DNA from: Buchnera aphidicola (Chaitophorus populicola)
Lineage (GTDB): Bacteria > Pseudomonadota > Gammaproteobacteria > Enterobacterales > Enterobacteriaceae
DNA length: 64,000 nucleotides
Reading direction: 5' to 3'
Assembly: GCF_964058995.1 (NCBI RefSeq)
Contig: NZ_OZ060382.1
Coordinates: forward strand, 248,001-312,000
Both the position numbers and the translations under genes were made by a program. This document shows, one piece after another, positions 11,031 to 19,923 of this stretch; within the stretch, counting starts at the first letter, position 1; every line of letters begins with the position of its first letter. A model generated the notes under the pieces. That model was not told the DNA's origin and searched no databases. It saw only the letters and a program-made list of their open reading frames with translations.

Positions 11031-11798
11031 TTATTTATAATATTTAGAAGAAATATTAATAATTTTTAAAAAATTTTCATAATTTAATGATCCTGATCCA
11101 ATTAATACTCCATCTACGTTTTTTTGATAGATAATTTCTTTAATATTTTCAGTAGATACAGAACCTCCATATTGCATATAAAATTTTATATCAGTATTAT
11201 CACTTTTATAAATTATATAATTTTTTATAAATTTTAAAATTTTATTTATTAAAATTGGAGACGCATTTTTTCCAGTTCCAATAGCCCATATAGGTTCATA
11301 AGCAATTAAAGTATTATTAAATGCGTCTTTTCCGCATAACAAAAATATTTCATCAATTTGTTTTTTTAAAATATTTTCTGTTAGTCCTGTTTTTTTTTCG
11401 TTTTTAGTTTCTCCAATACATAATATTGGAATTAAATTATTTACTTTCGCGCAATAAAATTTTTTTGCTACTAAATAGTTAGTTTCTGAATGATATTTTC
11501 TTCTTTCAGAATGACCTAATATTACATATTTTGCTCCAATATCTTGGATCATATAAGTAGATATTTCTCCAGTAAAAGCTCCTTGATAATTATAATCAAT
11601 ATTTTGAACAGCAAACGATAATTTTTTATTATGAATAAATTTTTGCATGTATTCGATATATACAATTGGAGGAGATATAATTATTGTATGACGTTTATAA
11701 AAATTTGTATTATCGGAATTTATTTTTTTAATAAATTCTTTAACTAAAATTTTATTTCCATTTAATTTCCAATTTGCGATAATTATAGGTTTATGCAT
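11031..11798 (-). CDS. tpiA: Triose-phosphate isomerase
   Basis: TpiA interconverts dihydroxyacetone phosphate and glyceraldehyde 3-phosphate. The 255 residues match E. coli length. The TIM-barrel active site is complete: Lys in IANWKLNG, the electrophilic His in LGHSERR, the catalytic Glu in AYEPIWAIGTGK (also the mobile lid loop), and the phosphate-binding YGGSV and VLIGSGSL. It is convergent with pfkA, giving adjacent glycolytic steps on opposite strands. Upstream lie 189 bases without a gene before the end of rpsA. Confidence 0.98.
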   Translation of the reverse strand: MHKPIIIANWKLNGNKILVKEFIKKINSDNTNFYKRHTIIISPPIVYIEYMQKFIHNKKLSFAVQNIDYNYQGAFTGEISTYMIQDIGAKYVILGHSERRKYHSETNYLVAKKFYCAKVNNLIPILCIGETKNEKKTGLTENILKKQIDEIFLLCGKDAFNNTLIAYEPIWAIGTGKNASPILINKILKFIKNYIIYKSDNTDIKFYMQYGGSVSTENIKEIIYQKNVDGVLIGSGSLNYENFLKIINISSKYYK

Positions 11799-11987
11799 AC
11801 ATTTCTCTTTAATTTTAAAAAAAAAATGATTATATTGTAAAATTTTTATTTAATTTATAGTATTTTAAAATATTTTAAATAAATTAATACTTTTAGTACT
11901 ATAAATTTTAAAAAAATAATTTTAGCAATTTTATTCTATATTAGTATGTTATATAAACTTGTTTATGATAATATAGAATAAATATTT
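11799..11987. other. Gene-free spacer between tpiA and rpsA
   Basis: This 189-base A/T-rich spacer contains the tpiA promoter side and the rpsA 3' hairpin. In other Buchnera, as I recall, ihfB/himD lies at this place, as it does downstream of rpsA in enterobacteria. No reading frame resembling an IHF subunit is visible. Confidence 0.4.
11931..11981 (-). terminator. Long hairpin after rpsA
   Basis: A perfect 13-base inverted repeat, TTATTCTATATTA at 11931-11943 and its complement at 11969-11981, encloses a second perfect 6-base hairpin (ATAAAC/GTTTAT, 11953-11966). It begins 7 bases after the rpsA stop codon on the minus strand. It fits a terminator or 3' stabiliser of the rpsA transcript, though no T-run follows. 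Confidence 0.6.
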
Positions 11988-13592
11988 TTATTCTTCTTTG
12001 ATATTTTCTTTATTTAATAAATCATACTTTAAAAAAGATAAATAAATTAATTTATTTTTATAATCTATATCATAAATTAAAAATTCTAAAATTTTATTCT
12101 TTTTTAAAGTAGAGATTTTTTTATTTATATCAATCATTTGAGTATCTGAAAAAATTATTACACCAGTAACGTTTTTTTTTAAATCAATAATAGCTTTTTC
12201 TTTTGATTCAATAGAATTTAATTTTCCAGTTACAATAGAATTTTTTTTATTTTTTTGTATATATTGACTAAATGAATCTTTTTTAAGATGTTTAATTCCT
12301 AATGATATTCTTTCTCTTTCTGCATCTACTTGTAAAACCACTGCAGAAATTTTTTCTCCTTTTTTATATTTTTTAACAGCTTCTTCCCCTGGAATTTTCC
12401 AATCTATATCAGATAAATGAACTAAACCATCAATACCATCTTGTAATCCTATAAATATTCCAAAATCTGTAATAGATTTTATTTTTCCATCTACTTTTGT
12501 TCCTTTTTTGTTTAATTTATAAAATTTTTTCCAAGGATTTAATGTGCATTGTTTCAATCCTAAAGAAATACGTCTTCTTTCTTCATCAATATCTAAAACC
12601 ATTACTTCTATCATATCATTTAATTTTACAACTTTAGAAGGATGTATATTTTTATTAGTCCAATTCATTTCAGAAACATGTACTAATCCTTCAATTCCTT
12701 CTTCAATTTCTACAAAACATCCATAATCTGTTAAATTAGTAACTCGTCCAGAAATTTTAGATTTTTCTGGATATCTTTTTGCAATTAAATACCAAGGATC
12801 TTCTTCTAATTGTTTTAAACCTAATGAAACTCTTGTTTTATCTTTATCAAATTTTAATATTTTAACTAAAATTTCTTCTCCAATATTTACTATTTCACTA
12901 GGATGTTTTACTCTTTTCCAAGCCATATCTGTAATATGTAATAATCCATCTACTCCACCTAAATCGATAAAAGCACCGTAATCTGTTAAATTTTTTACAA
13001 TTCCTTTTAATTTTAATCCTTCTTCAAGTCTATTTAATAATTGATCACGTTCAGCACTATTTTCAGATTCAATGACAGCTTTTCTAGAAACTACTACATT
13101 ATTTCTTTTACGATCTATTTTAATAACTTTAAATTCTAATTTTTTTCCTTCTAAATGTGATGTTTCTCGAATTGGTCTAATATCTACTAAAGATCCTGGT
13201 AAAAAAGCTCTAATATCTTTTAACTCTACAGTAAAACCTCCTTTTACTTTTCCATTAATTATTCCTTCAATAGTAGTAGAATTTTCATAAATTTTTTCTA
13301 AATTTAACCATGATTGATATCTTTTTGCTTTTTCACGTGACAAAATAGTCATTCCAAAACCATCTTCTACTGTATCTAAAGCTACTTTAACCACATCACC
13401 TATTTTAACCTCTATATCTCCAGTTTCACTTTTAAATTGTTCAATAGGTATATGAGATTCTGATTTCAATCCAGAATCTATGATAACGTTTTCTTTATTA
13501 ATAGAAATAACAGTTCCTGAAATAATTGATCCTGGTTTAGTATTATTTAGTTTTAATGAATCTTGAAATAATTGAAAAAATGATTCTTTCAT
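11988..13592 (-). CDS. rpsA: 30S ribosomal protein S1
   Basis: S1 unfolds mRNA and helps place it on the 30S subunit. The 534 residues (557 in E. coli) hold six S1/OB repeats. The first two are the divergent ribosome-docking pair (for example [21 protein letters not shown]). The middle ones have the typical form, such as [35 protein letters not shown] and [15 protein letters not shown]. The last is degenerate and A/T-drifted. The start context matches E. coli ([14 protein letters not shown] against MTESFAQLFEESLK). It lies 100 bases downstream of cmk, keeping the ancestral cmk-rpsA order, and is followed by a long hairpin. Confidence 0.97.
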   Translation of the reverse strand: MKESFFQLFQDSLKLNNTKPGSIISGTVISINKENVIIDSGLKSESHIPIEQFKSETGDIEVKIGDVVKVALDTVEDGFGMTILSREKAKRYQSWLNLEKIYENSTTIEGIINGKVKGGFTVELKDIRAFLPGSLVDIRPIRETSHLEGKKLEFKVIKIDRKRNNVVVSRKAVIESENSAERDQLLNRLEEGLKLKGIVKNLTDYGAFIDLGGVDGLLHITDMAWKRVKHPSEIVNIGEEILVKILKFDKDKTRVSLGLKQLEEDPWYLIAKRYPEKSKISGRVTNLTDYGCFVEIEEGIEGLVHVSEMNWTNKNIHPSKVVKLNDMIEVMVLDIDEERRRISLGLKQCTLNPWKKFYKLNKKGTKVDGKIKSITDFGIFIGLQDGIDGLVHLSDIDWKIPGEEAVKKYKKGEKISAVVLQVDAERERISLGIKHLKKDSFSQYIQKNKKNSIVTGKLNSIESKEKAIIDLKKNVTGVIIFSDTQMIDINKKISTLKKNKILEFLIYDIDYKNKLIYLSFLKYDLLNKENIKEE

Positions 13593-13692
13593 ATGAAATA
13601 TCTTTGTATTAAATGTTAATAAACTTTTTAAAAATCAATATTAAAAAAGTTTTTGAAATTACTTTAACTATTTCCATGTTAAAGAGTGTGTA

Positions 13693-14370
13693 TTAAATAT
13701 TTTCTAATTTTTGATAAATATACATCATAGATGTTTCTATAGTTTTTTTTATATTCATTTTAGTAGAATTAATAATTATAGCATCTTTTGCTGGTTTTAA
13801 AGGACAAAGTATACGATTTTTATCTCTATAATCACGTTTTTTCATTTCTTTATATAAAATATTTAAATCAATTTTAAATCCTCTATTTGTTAAATCTATA
13901 AAACGTCTTTTTAATCTTTCTTGAAAAGTAGTTTTTAAAAATATTTTTAAAACAGCCTCAGGAAACACAATTGTTCCCATATCTCTTCCGTTAGTAATTA
14001 ATCCTGGATATTTTTTATATGATCTTTGTTTATATAAAAGCCATTCTCGTATATATGATAAAACAGCAATTTTAGAAGCCATTATAGAAATATTTTGAGA
14101 ATGTATTTTATTTGAAATATCAATGTTATTAAAAAATATTTTTAATTTATCATTAATTACTTTAAAATCAAATTTTAAAGAATTTAATTTAGAAATTATT
14201 TGTTTATTTAGAGATAAATTATATTTAATAATATAAAATGCAATAATTCTATACATATAACCTGATTCTAGAATATTCCATTTTAATTTTTTTGATATAG
14301 CATATGTTAAAGTACTTTTACCAACACCACTAGGTCCATCAATAGTAATTACAGGGATAATTTTTGTCAT
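13693..14370 (-). CDS. cmk: Cytidylate kinase
   Basis: Cmk phosphorylates CMP and dCMP to the diphosphates. The 225 residues compare with 227 in E. coli. The P-loop is ITIDGPSGVGKSTL (residues 8-21). The NMP-binding and lid regions are recognisable (ITNGRDMGTIVFPEA, KIFLKTTFQERLKRRF, KRDYRDKNR). It is 27 bases downstream of aroA and 100 bases upstream of rpsA, so serC-aroA-cmk-rpsA is kept as in enterobacteria, probably as one transcript. Confidence 0.96.
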   Translation of the reverse strand: MTKIIPVITIDGPSGVGKSTLTYAISKKLKWNILESGYMYRIIAFYIIKYNLSLNKQIISKLNSLKFDFKVINDKLKIFFNNIDISNKIHSQNISIMASKIAVLSYIREWLLYKQRSYKKYPGLITNGRDMGTIVFPEAVLKIFLKTTFQERLKRRFIDLTNRGFKIDLNILYKEMKKRDYRDKNRILCPLKPAKDAIIINSTKMNIKKTIETSMMYIYQKLENI

Positions 14371-14397
14371 ATATTTTATTATATTAATATTTTTTTA

Positions 14398-15708
14398 TTA
14401 ATTAATAATTTTTTGTTTTTTAGAATTATATTTACATATAGAAAAAAATTTTGAAAAATAATCAGGAAAAGTCTTATTAATACATTTAGGATTTAAAATA
14501 ATTGCTGGTTTTCCAGATAAAGACAATAAAGAAAAACACATTGCCATACGATGATCATTATATGTACTAATTTCTGTTGAAGAAATTTTTTTTGGAGGAA
14601 TAATGCTTAAATAATCTCTTCCTTCTTTAATAATTGCACCAACTTTTTTTAATTCTGTAGACATAGCAAATAAACGATCTGTTTCTTTTACTCTCCAATT
14701 GTAAATATTTCTAATAATAGTTTTTCCTTTAGCAAATAAAGCTGTAATAGCTATTGTCATAGCAGCATCTGGAATATCATTTAAATCCATATCAATAGCA
14801 TATAATTTATTTTTAGAACATTGAATATAGTCCTTACCTAAAATAATTTTTGCACCCATTTTTTTTAACACAGAAGCAAACTTTATATCTCCTTGTATAC
14901 TATTTTTACCAATTCCTAATATATTTACTGTACCTCCTTTAATTGCAGCAGCAGATAAAAAATAAGAAGCAGATGAAGCATCACTTTCTATAAAATATTT
15001 TTTTGGAGAAATATAATTTTGATTGCTAATAATAAAAAATTCTTTGTAATTATTATTAATAATTTCTATTCCAAAAATTTTCATCATATTTATAGTAATA
15101 TCAATATATGGTTTAGATACTAAATGATCTTTAATAAAAATTCTTGTATTTTTTTTTGATATTGGAGAAACTAATAATAAACCAGTCAAAAATTGACTAG
15201 AAATACTTCCATTTACAGTAATGTTTCCACCTTGAAATCCACCTTGAATACAAATTGGTATACATTTTTTTTTTTTTAAATATTTAAATTTAGCTTGACC
15301 TTGTTCTAATGCATCTACTAAATGTTTAATAGGTCTTTCCTGCATTCTTTGATCACCAGTAATAATAATATTATTTTTTTTAATAGATAATACAGATAAT
15401 AAAGATCGTACAGCAGTACCTGCATTTCCTAAAAATAGAGTAATATTTTTATTTATAGGAAATTTTTGTCCTTGACCATAAATTTTGCAAGAAGTTTTTT
15501 TCTTAGAAAGAATGCATCTAACACCTAATAATTTTAAAGCGTTTAACATGTATTTCACATCATCACTATACAATATATTTTTTAAATGAGTAACGCCATC
15601 AGACATCGCAGAAAGTAGTAAAGCACGATTTGTAATACTTTTTGAACCAGGAAGATATATATCGCCTTCTATTTTTATAGGAGGATAAACAATCATTTTT
15701 TCTGTCAT
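14398..15708 (-). CDS. aroA: 3-phosphoshikimate 1-carboxyvinyltransferase (EPSP synthase)
   Basis: AroA joins shikimate 3-phosphate and phosphoenolpyruvate in the shikimate pathway, the route to the aromatic amino acids a Buchnera-type symbiont supplies. The 436 residues compare with 427 in E. coli. Key motifs are LPGSKSITNRALLLSA (residues 19-34), LGNAGTAVRSL, QERPIKHLVDAL and DIPDAAMTIAITALFA. Near the C terminus YNDHRMAMCFSLLSL carries substrate-binding Arg and the following KTFPDYF closes the domain. It lies 70 bases after serC, the conserved serC-aroA pairing. Confidence 0.98.
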   Translation of the reverse strand: MTEKMIVYPPIKIEGDIYLPGSKSITNRALLLSAMSDGVTHLKNILYSDDVKYMLNALKLLGVRCILSKKKTSCKIYGQGQKFPINKNITLFLGNAGTAVRSLLSVLSIKKNNIIITGDQRMQERPIKHLVDALEQGQAKFKYLKKKKCIPICIQGGFQGGNITVNGSISSQFLTGLLLVSPISKKNTRIFIKDHLVSKPYIDITINMMKIFGIEIINNNYKEFFIISNQNYISPKKYFIESDASSASYFLSAAAIKGGTVNILGIGKNSIQGDIKFASVLKKMGAKIILGKDYIQCSKNKLYAIDMDLNDIPDAAMTIAITALFAKGKTIIRNIYNWRVKETDRLFAMSTELKKVGAIIKEGRDYLSIIPPKKISSTEISTYNDHRMAMCFSLLSLSGKPAIILNPKCINKTFPDYFSKFFSICKYNSKKQKIIN

Positions 15709-15778
15709 ATTATAATAACCATATAATTTTTATTACATAAAATAAATATTTATACATATATCTTAAAATATTTAATAA

Positions 15779-16867
15779 TTATTCACTATATTTTTTTTTA
15801 AAATATAACATAAATTTAATTAATTTTTTTACTCCATCTAAAGGCATAGCGTTATATATAGATGCACGAATACCTCCAGCTATTTTATGATTTTTTAAAG
15901 CATATAAATTATTTAATTGAGCTTCTTTTATAAATAAATTATTTAATAATTCATTTTTTAATTTAAAAACTACATTCATATGTGATCTATTTTTTTTGCT
16001 TATAGAATTTTTATAAAAATTACTAGAATCAATGACTTGATATAATAATTTAGATTTTTCTATATTTATTTCCTCTATTTTTTTAATTCCGCCAATTTTT
16101 TTTAACCATTGAAAAACTAAACTTGATAAATACCATGAAAAATTTGTTGGAGTATTAAATAATGAATCATGATTGTATATCACATTATAGTCTAATATAG
16201 ATGGAATTAAATTTTTTGATTTTTGTAATAAAATTTTTTTTATAATAATAATTGTAATACCTGATGTACCAATATTTTTTTGTGCACTAGCATATATTAA
16301 TGAATATTTTTTAATGTCAATAACACGTGATAACAATGTAGATGAAAAATCTCCAATTATATGTTTATTTTTTAAAACAGGTTCTTCATAAATTGCTATA
16401 CCTTCAATAGTTTCATTTGGACAATAATGTACATAGTCTGAATTTAAACTAATATTCCATTTTTGACAAGGTATAACATATTTAATGTTATTAACTTTCT
16501 GAATAACATTAATTATATTAGTTTGACAATATTTTTTAGATTCTTCAGCTGCTTTTGTAGACCAATAACCACTACAAACATAATCAACTTGACTATTTTT
16601 TTTAGTTAAATTCATAGGAACAGCAGAAAATTGACCTCTTGCTCCACCATGACAAAATAATATTTCATAATTATATGGTATATTTAATAACTCTCTTAAA
16701 TCGTTTTTAGAGTCTTTAATTAATTTTAAAAATTCTTCACTTCTGTGGCTAATTTCTAAAACAGAAGATCCTAAGTTACACCAATTTCTAAAATCTCTAT
16801 GTGCTTTTTCCATTACTGAAATTGGTAACATAGATGGTCCGGCACTAAAATTATAAATATATTTCAT
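15779..16867 (-). CDS. serC: Phosphoserine aminotransferase
   Basis: SerC transaminates 3-phosphohydroxypyruvate to phosphoserine and also acts on 4-phosphohydroxythreonine in the vitamin B6 route. The 362 residues equal E. coli SerC. The start YNFSAGPSMLP, FCHGGARGQFSAVPMN, the Trp/PLP segment CSGYWSTKAAEE, DFSSTLLSR, and the PLP-binding Lys in YASAQKNIGTSG are present. It heads the serC-aroA-cmk-rpsA run. The other serine-pathway genes (serA, serB) are not in the window. Confidence 0.97.
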   Translation of the reverse strand: MKYIYNFSAGPSMLPISVMEKAHRDFRNWCNLGSSVLEISHRSEEFLKLIKDSKNDLRELLNIPYNYEILFCHGGARGQFSAVPMNLTKKNSQVDYVCSGYWSTKAAEESKKYCQTNIINVIQKVNNIKYVIPCQKWNISLNSDYVHYCPNETIEGIAIYEEPVLKNKHIIGDFSSTLLSRVIDIKKYSLIYASAQKNIGTSGITIIIIKKILLQKSKNLIPSILDYNVIYNHDSLFNTPTNFSWYLSSLVFQWLKKIGGIKKIEEINIEKSKLLYQVIDSSNFYKNSISKKNRSHMNVVFKLKNELLNNLFIKEAQLNNLYALKNHKIAGGIRASIYNAMPLDGVKKLIKFMLYFKKKYSE

Positions 16868-16976
16868 TTTTTTCCATTTTAAGTTAAATTTATATTTAAA
16901 TAAAATATATAAAAATTATTTACGTTTACTTAATAAAAATCTTACATTAAAGTAATTATATATTATAAAGATTTTA

Positions 16977-18266
16977 TTAAATAAATTTTAATCCATTCAT
17001 ATATTTTTTACGCAGTATTTTTGGTATTTTTATTTTTCCGTCATGTAATTGATAATTTTCAAGTATAGCTGCTAATGTCCGTCCTATAGCTAATCCAGAA
17101 CCATTTAATGTATGAACAGAAATATATTTGTTTTTTTTAACACTAAAATAACGTGATTTCATACGTTGAGATTGAAAATCTAGCATATTAGAACATGAAG
17201 ATATTTCAATATATGATTTTTGTGAAGGAAACCATACTTCTAAATCATATGTTTTAGCAGATGAAAAATTTGTTTCACCTGAACACAAAAGAACTTTTCT
17301 ATAAGGTAATTTTAATAATTTTAAAATTTTTTCTGCATGCAATGTAATTTTTTCTAATGTTTTACTAGACTTTCGTGGATGAGTAATTTGTACTAGTTCT
17401 ACTTTATCAAATTGATGTAATCTAATTAAACCTTGAAAATCACGACCATAAGAAGTTGATTCTGATCTAAAACATGGAGTATTTGCTACGAACATATAAG
17501 GTAATTTAGATTTTTTTAAAATTTTATTTTGTACTAAATTAGTTAGCGATACTTCAGCCGTAGGAATTAAAAATTGTTTGTTTATTTTATTTTCTTTATT
17601 TGATTGAATATTAAATAAATCAGAATAAAATTTAGGTAATTGCCCGGTACCATATAAGCAATTTTGATTAACAATATATGGAACATATATTTCTTGATAT
17701 TTATGTTCATTAATATGTACATCTAGCATAAATTGTCCTAAAATTCTATATAATTTAGCAATTATTCCTTTCATAATAAGAAAATTTGATCCTGAAATTT
17801 TTGCAGAAGCTTTAAAATCAAAACCATTTATTTTACTTCCTAATTCTACATGATTTTTTATTAAAAAATTTTTTTCTTTAATATTTCCCCAAGTATATAT
17901 AATTTTGTTATCATTTTCACTTTTTCCTAAAGGAACATCTTTTAATATAATATTAGGTATAGATATAGAAATATTATAAATTTTATTTTGTATAATTTTA
18001 AATTTATTTTTATAATTATGTAGTTTTTTACTTAAAATAATATTTTTTTTTATAAAAATTTTTTGCTCTTTTTTTGAAGTTTTTATATTACCAATACTTT
18101 TAGAATTATTTTTTTGAATTGATCTTAATTTTTCTATTTTAATTTGTATATTTTTTCTTTTATTTTCTAATTTTCTAAATTCTTTAACATCTAAAAAGAA
18201 ACCTTTATTTAATAAATTTAATGCAATTTTTTTTGTATTTTTTCTTAAAAATTTTGGATTAATCAT
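16977..18266 (-). CDS. serS: Seryl-tRNA synthetase
   Basis: SerS charges tRNA-Ser; it is a homodimeric class II synthetase. The 429 residues match E. coli (430). The N-terminal long coiled-coil arm that grips the tRNA-Ser variable arm is seen as a Lys/Ile/Asn-rich helical stretch at about 25-105. Class II motif 2 lies in NTPCFRSESTSYGRDFQGLIRLHQF, motif 1 precedes it, and motif 3 is NGSGLAIGRTLAAILENYQ. The active site TAEVSLTN and ISSCSNMLDFQSQRM are conserved. It is divergent from trxB. A cognate tRNA-Ser(UGA) gene is at 33041-33125. Confidence 0.97.
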   Translation of the reverse strand: MINPKFLRKNTKKIALNLLNKGFFLDVKEFRKLENKRKNIQIKIEKLRSIQKNNSKSIGNIKTSKKEQKIFIKKNIILSKKLHNYKNKFKIIQNKIYNISISIPNIILKDVPLGKSENDNKIIYTWGNIKEKNFLIKNHVELGSKINGFDFKASAKISGSNFLIMKGIIAKLYRILGQFMLDVHINEHKYQEIYVPYIVNQNCLYGTGQLPKFYSDLFNIQSNKENKINKQFLIPTAEVSLTNLVQNKILKKSKLPYMFVANTPCFRSESTSYGRDFQGLIRLHQFDKVELVQITHPRKSSKTLEKITLHAEKILKLLKLPYRKVLLCSGETNFSSAKTYDLEVWFPSQKSYIEISSCSNMLDFQSQRMKSRYFSVKKNKYISVHTLNGSGLAIGRTLAAILENYQLHDGKIKIPKILRKKYMNGLKFI

Positions 18267-18457
18267 TGAATTTTACTCATAAAATATATTCTTTACATAA
18301 TTAATTATCGTAATAATAATTATATATAATATAAAAATTTTTTTTAAAATATATTTTTTTAAAAAGTATAGACATAATTTTTTATATAAATTTTAATGAT
18401 TATATTATACTATAACTTATATCGATCCACATAAATAGATCATAAAATATTAAATTT

Positions 18458-19408
18458 ATGAATAAAAAAAAAATACATAGTAAAATAATTATATTAGGAT
18501 CTGGTCCAGCTGGATATACAGCCGGGATATATTCTGCACGAGCTAATTTAAATCCTATGATTATTACCGGGAATATACCTGGAGGGCAATTAATGCAAAC
18601 TAATATGATTGAAAATTGGCCTGGAGACTATAATACTTTAAAAGGTTTAGATTTTATTCAAAGATTAAAAAAACATGCTTTAAAATTTAATACTCGTATT
18701 ATAAATGACCATATTAATTCTGTAAATTTCGATTCTAGACCATTTAATTTATTTAGTAATAATAATCATTATACAGCTGATGCAGTTATAATATCTACAG
18801 GAGCTTTATCTAGACGTTTAAATATTAATTCTGAATCTTTATTTTTTGGAAAAGGAATATCTACTTGTGCTATATGTGATGGATTTTTTTATAAAAACAA
18901 AACTATATCTGTCGTTGGAGGAGGAAATACAGCTTTAGAAGAATCTTTATATCTTTCTAATATTGTAAAAAAAATACATTTAATACATCGCAAGGAATAT
19001 TTTACTGCAGAAAAAATATTAATTAAAAAAATTATGAAAAAAATTTATAAAAAAAAAATAATTTTTCATAAATGCTTTAAAGTAATAAAATTTTTAGGTA
19101 ATACAAAATTATCAAGTATAAGAATTAAATCTAATTTAAATAAAAAAATTAAGAATATTAACGTTTCTGGAGTATTTATAGCTATTGGAAATGATCCGAA
19201 TACAAAAATATTTAAAAATATAATAAATATGAAAAATGGATATATTGTCATACAGAAACATTCTAAAAAATATTTATCTCAAACAAATATTCCAGGAGTG
19301 TTCGCAGCAGGAGATGTTGTCTATAATTCATATAGACAAGCTATCACTGCAGCTTCTAGTGGATGTATCGCTGCTTTAGATGCTGAAAAATATTTAGAAT
19401 CATTATAA
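18458..19408 (+). CDS. trxB: Thioredoxin reductase
   Basis: TrxB passes electrons from NADPH through FAD to thioredoxin. The 316 residues (321 in E. coli) show the FAD-binding GSGPAGYTAGIYSARA near the N terminus, the redox-active disulphide CAICDGFF, the NADPH loop VVGGGNTALEESLYLS, and the C-terminal FAD loop VFAAGDVV followed by YRQAITAASSGCIAALDAE. All functional motifs are kept. It is divergent from serS with 191 bases between them; TATACT near 18408 is a possible -10 element. It precedes infA by about 100 bases on the same strand, an arrangement near that of enterobacteria. Confidence 0.97.
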   Translation: MNKKKIHSKIIILGSGPAGYTAGIYSARANLNPMIITGNIPGGQLMQTNMIENWPGDYNTLKGLDFIQRLKKHALKFNTRIINDHINSVNFDSRPFNLFSNNNHYTADAVIISTGALSRRLNINSESLFFGKGISTCAICDGFFYKNKTISVVGGGNTALEESLYLSNIVKKIHLIHRKEYFTAEKILIKKIMKKIYKKKIIFHKCFKVIKFLGNTKLSSIRIKSNLNKKIKNINVSGVFIAIGNDPNTKIFKNIINMKNGYIVIQKHSKKYLSQTNIPGVFAAGDVVYNSYRQAITAASSGCIAALDAEKYLESL

Positions 19409-19511
19409 AACATTTAAGTTTATAATAATGTCTAGAATTTAAAAAAAAAATAATGTACTATAAAATAGTATTTAAATAAAAAAATTTAAATGTATAAGAG
19501 ATTTTTTAATT

Positions 19512-19730
19512 ATGATTAAAGAAAAAAATATTGAAATGCAAGGGACGGTTATAGATACATTACCTAACACTATGTTTCGTGTACAATTAGAAAATAAACA
19601 TATAATTTTAGCACATATCTCAGGAAAAATGAGAAAAAATTATATTAGAATTTTAACAGGAGATAAGGTTACAGTAGAGCTTACTCCATATGATTTAACA
19701 AAAGGTAGAATAACATTTAGAAGCAGGTGA
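19512..19730 (+). CDS. infA: Translation initiation factor IF-1
   Basis: IF-1 is a single OB-fold protein that occupies the ribosomal A site during initiation. The 72 residues equal E. coli IF-1 and align throughout: [20 protein letters not shown], then [20 protein letters not shown] and the C-terminal [23 protein letters not shown]. The gene is transcribed after trxB and before aspS. It ends in TGA, one of the codons showing that the standard genetic code is used. Confidence 0.98.
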   Translation: MIKEKNIEMQGTVIDTLPNTMFRVQLENKHIILAHISGKMRKNYIRILTGDKVTVELTPYDLTKGRITFRSR

Positions 19731-19923
19731 TATAAAATATTTTTAATTATATAATTAATATAATTTTAATATAAACTAAAATATTTATTAATTTTAATCA
19801 ATATTTTTTCATTTTTCTTATATACATTTTAAAATTAATAAATTTTTATTTTTATATCACATATTTTCATAATCTTTATTAATAAAAATTTTTTATATTT
19901 TTTGAAAAATATATTAGGATAAA

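Noticed and set aside
12544-13290. Frames of 60 and 72 codons opposite rpsA
   Set aside because: They mirror conserved S1 repeats and have no ribosome-binding site.
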